Made by a program: the position numbers and the translations under genes | Source: Torreya grandis | Lineage: Eukaryota > Streptophyta > Pinopsida > Cupressales > Taxaceae | Assembly (NCBI GenBank): GCA_037957365.1 | Contig: JARHVA010004904.1 | Location: 989,001 to 1,053,000, forward strand | DNA: 64,000 nucleotides | Direction of reading: 5' to 3' | Part shown: in pieces, positions 61,590 through 64,000 of the stretch | Layout: every line of letters starts with the position of its first letter | Position numbering within the stretch: position 1 is the first letter of the stretch | The notes under the pieces: generated by a model | Database searches by the model: none | What the model saw: the letters and a program-made list of their open reading frames with translations, nothing else | Told to the model about the DNA's origin: nothing

Positions 61590-62270
61590 AGATCCTCAAC
61601 CTCTAGCAGCCCTTGTCGCATTCTAGGATTCTGAGATACCTCCCATCCACACAGATGATCTGAATCTTCCTTTCTTCATCATAGGCTATATTAATCAAAC
61701 CCAAATCAAAAGATTCATGATTGATGTGGGAAAAAATATCATCCCATGCCTATGATCAACTCAAACTTCCCAAAAATATCATGTCCTAAACTAATGTCAT
61801 GTTACGATCTTTTAATGACATGATGGCAACCACCTTTGGAATAGTTGTCCTTCCCATATGCTTAGGCCATCAAACTCTCCCCAAAATCTTATACATTATA
61901 GAATGAAATTTTGAGTACAACATACTACTTATATGCCATTGGATTTTAATCATGTGTTGTGTACCTTTAACCTTGCATATATGCCTAAAATTGAACATGA
62001 TGGTCAACTTCACAACATCCCCACTAACCCTAGTCCATTTAAGTCATTCAACATGACTTATAGTTCAAACATGGTCCTCATTATATTGAAGGATGTAACC
62101 CATCAAAATTCCACCAATGAAGCTTCTACAAGATCAATCAAACCCTCTTCCAAAATCCTTAAGAAAAACCCCTTTGAAATCCATGTTCCAACATCTTTAA
62201 CTTGGATAATACCACTTGTTGATTCTCAATACCCTTCCTACTCCTTAAAAGTATGTAAATCTTGATTAGC
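61590..62270 (+). pseudogene. Element A protease and following region
   Basis: DDLNLPFFIIGYINQTQIKR FMIDVGKNIIPCL (~61650-61755) fits the retroviral-type aspartic protease, with the expected D-x-G in MIDVGKN. Further along, LGHQTLPKILYIIE (~61860) and, in another frame, HDGQLHNIP (~61999) correspond to the second half of protease and the segment that usually follows it. Frames shift at least twice. 110 codons are open at 61933-62265. Confidence 0.65.
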
Positions 62271-62274
62271 ATAC

Positions 62275-62700
62275 TCATTATGATCCTAACATTGGAACTA
62301 TCATCTATTTTGGTCCTCCTAACTACCAAACTAATTTTACTTATGGGGGACTCGATCAACCACCTTCAACTCCTAACACCTCACCTTCTATCAAACCATT
62401 CACCTCTAATTTTTCCTTATTGGATAAACTAGATTTTTCCCAAACATTCCTTTATTGGTGTGCTTAGAAAGGATTAATATTAGGCTATTATAATCATGGA
62501 CCACATGATATTATCCCAAATAAAAATCAAAATCCTTATGAGTGATAGGCCCTTGGATTTATCAAACTAGAAAAATTGACCAAAACACCTCTCATCTCAA
62601 TCATTGAGGAAGAAAACCTATCTTCACCTACCTCTTCTTCTTCAGAGTTTGATGACCCTGATTCCATCCCTCCTAACATTTTCTTATAACCAAAAATTGA
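62275..62700 (+). pseudogene. Element A post-protease segment
   Basis: Reads YDPNIGTIIYFGPPNYQTNF, then LGYYNHGPHDIIPN (~62485) and an acidic Ser-rich stretch EEENLSSPTSSSSEFDDPDS (~62600-62660). I do not recognise a domain. No RT motif is present where RT would be expected. Confidence 0.4.
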
Positions 62701-62759
62701 AATAATGAGAATTCAATATTGGTGACCTCATCTTAAAGTAAAATCAACACATAACTAAC

Positions 62760-62910
62760 ATGGAAAGAAACAAGCGGGGAAAGTTTACTCCTAATTGGCT
62801 TGGACCATTTATCATCATGCATAAGTATGGGTTTGGGACTTATCAATTATCATCTCTTGAAGGAAGAAATTAAATAGATCCCATTAATTTTTTGTATCTG
62901 CATCTATTCT
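62760..62910 (+). pseudogene. Integrase C-terminal remnant of element A
   Basis: The plus strand reads GKFTPNWLGPFIIMHKYGFG and then TYQLSSLEG (~62778-62862), followed by a PINFLYLHLF segment: the pattern of the end of Ty3/gypsy integrase (K-F-x-P-x-W-x-GP-(F/Y)-x-I, then Y-x-L). The rest of pol is missing. It marks the 3' end of A's coding region. Confidence 0.65.
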
Positions 62911-64000
62911 TTTGTCAAAAACAAGTTCTCAATCACCGCGTGTCTAACTTAAGCTCGCCACTTATTTTACAAACTTATCACCTTCATCTCTTTACTTTAA
63001 GAATAGTCAATTAAAGAAAAGAATCATGTGATTATCCATCATAGTTTTAGCCTAATCCTAAACATGGGTACAAAGGTTCTACCCATAACATGATTCTCAT
63101 GGATACTTTTTGATCCTTATAAAATGGATCCCCATGGTCATTATCTTTTTAACCTCTATCACCCATCATTTAACCTTCTTGTGCTATGATTTTACTTTCA
63201 GAAAGGGAAAATTTAGACCTATATATGCTAGTCCATGTCTAAAATAAAAACAAATATATTATGGGTCATATTTAAACTTACAGACTGCTCCCTTGAAGCA
63301 CAACTACCAAAACTATTTTGAATTGCTCAATAAGATAGATTGCTCCCTTGAAGGACATCTATCAAAATCAAATAAATCCAAGACCTAGACCACTCCCTTG
63401 AAGGATGGATAAGTCAAAAAAATTTCAAAAATCAATCACATGGAAACTTATTTCATTGATTAGTTCCCCCATCCTATCAACTAAAAAATCATCAAAATAC
63501 CCTAAGTCAAAAGTCAAAAACAAAAATATATCCCAAAGAAAGTTTCCCACATTAATCAGCTTTCACAAAACATTATTAGACTTCCTGCATTGATCAATCT
63601 ACACTAAAATAAGACATGGAAATGCCTATAATGATTCTTATGTCACCTTCATAAGGGGAAATTCATCCGTAAAATAAGGTTACACTACCCTCCATTCACC
63701 TATCTATAGTATATCACCCTTTTTCACCCTCCCAATCAAGAGATTTTGAGCTTACTTGACACAACATGATAAAGTCACTTATTTAATAAATGAACTAACA
63801 ATAATGACAAGAAGGCAAGGGGATTATGTACATAGTCCTACCTATTGTAAATATATCCTTTTATAATGAGATAATTTAACCTCCTTATTATAATTTCATG
63901 ACTACTTATTGAAATAATCATTAAGGCATGTGTCTTACATTTTTAAGTCATTGTTTCCCAAACCAAATTGTACACCAAATTGGACAACCAATTTGTACAC
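62911..64000. other. 3' untranslated region of A, no gene
   Basis: Three imperfect copies of GACTGCTCCCTTGAAGGACA-like sequence lie at 63281, 63338 and 63387. There is no ORF of note, and the 3' LTR is not identified. The last bases carry two ACCAAATTGTAC/ACCAATTTGTAC copies at the window edge. Confidence 0.5.

Larger units (their letters stand above)
9859..64000 (+). mobile_element. Element A: old Ty3/gypsy-type LTR element, split by B and C
   Basis: Plus-strand element whose gag-protease reading frame is spread over 10851-11668, 33194-34299 and 59455-62270, with an integrase C-terminal remnant at 62760-62910. Removing C (11674-33188) and B (34300-59449) with one target duplication each brings gag back in register. 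About 7.5 kb of A sequence remains in the window. RT, RNase H and the integrase core are missing between ~62.3 and 62.76 kb. This makes A either an internally deleted copy or a member of a gag-protease-only family. Its 5' LTR lies left of 9856 and its 3' LTR is not recognised, probably beyond the window. Confidence 0.75.

Overview
The window is repeat-dominated nuclear DNA from a plant, most likely a seed plant with a very large, slowly purged genome such as a gymnosperm. That placement is inferred from its style: no cellular gene, low GC, few CpG, deeply nested and old LTR retrotransposons, and stop codons that are mostly TAG. I found no tRNA, rRNA, CRISPR array, bacterial operon or intact host gene. 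Every coding segment is a decayed transposon gene.

Layout. 1-3870: minus-strand remnant of a Helitron-type Rep/PIF1-helicase gene. 3881-3949: (TA)n microsatellite, directly followed by a foldback-like element (3948-7643) with ~155-bp terminal inverted repeats and nested internal palindromes. From about 8 kb to the right edge lies one old plus-strand Ty3/gypsy-type element (A). It has a primer-binding-like site at 9859, gag from 10851, protease at ~61.6 kb and an integrase C-terminal remnant at 62.76 kb. Two large insertions split it.

Insertion 1 is a Ty1/copia element C on the minus strand (11674-33188, target duplication ATACA). C's gag is itself split by a Ty3/gypsy element D on the minus strand (14968-28383, target duplication GCTCG/ACTCG). 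D carries gag, protease, an extra RNase H located before the reverse transcriptase, RT, RNase H, integrase, and a long sense-strand accessory ORF with a coiled coil. C also holds a three-unit inverted/direct repeat block (29277-31861).

Insertion 2 is a gag-protease element B on the minus strand (34300-59449, target duplication (G/T)AGGT). I see no pol in it. It contains a plus-strand, hence antisense, region resembling a plant mobile domain. That region is split by a tandem copia array F (38207 to ~48766) with four ~1-kb LTRs alternating with three ~2.18-kb internal regions in head-to-tail order.

For insertions B, C and D, removing the element plus one target duplication brings the interrupted reading frame back in register. 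This gives a relative order: A oldest; B and C later; D after C; F after B. The most unusual items are array F with its shared defects and triple primer-binding motif, the antisense plant-mobile-domain region in B, the RNase H placement and accessory ORF in D, the two hairpin-forming blocks, and a palindromic motif (ancestral form probably ACCGACGTCGGT) shared by a copia and a gypsy lineage.
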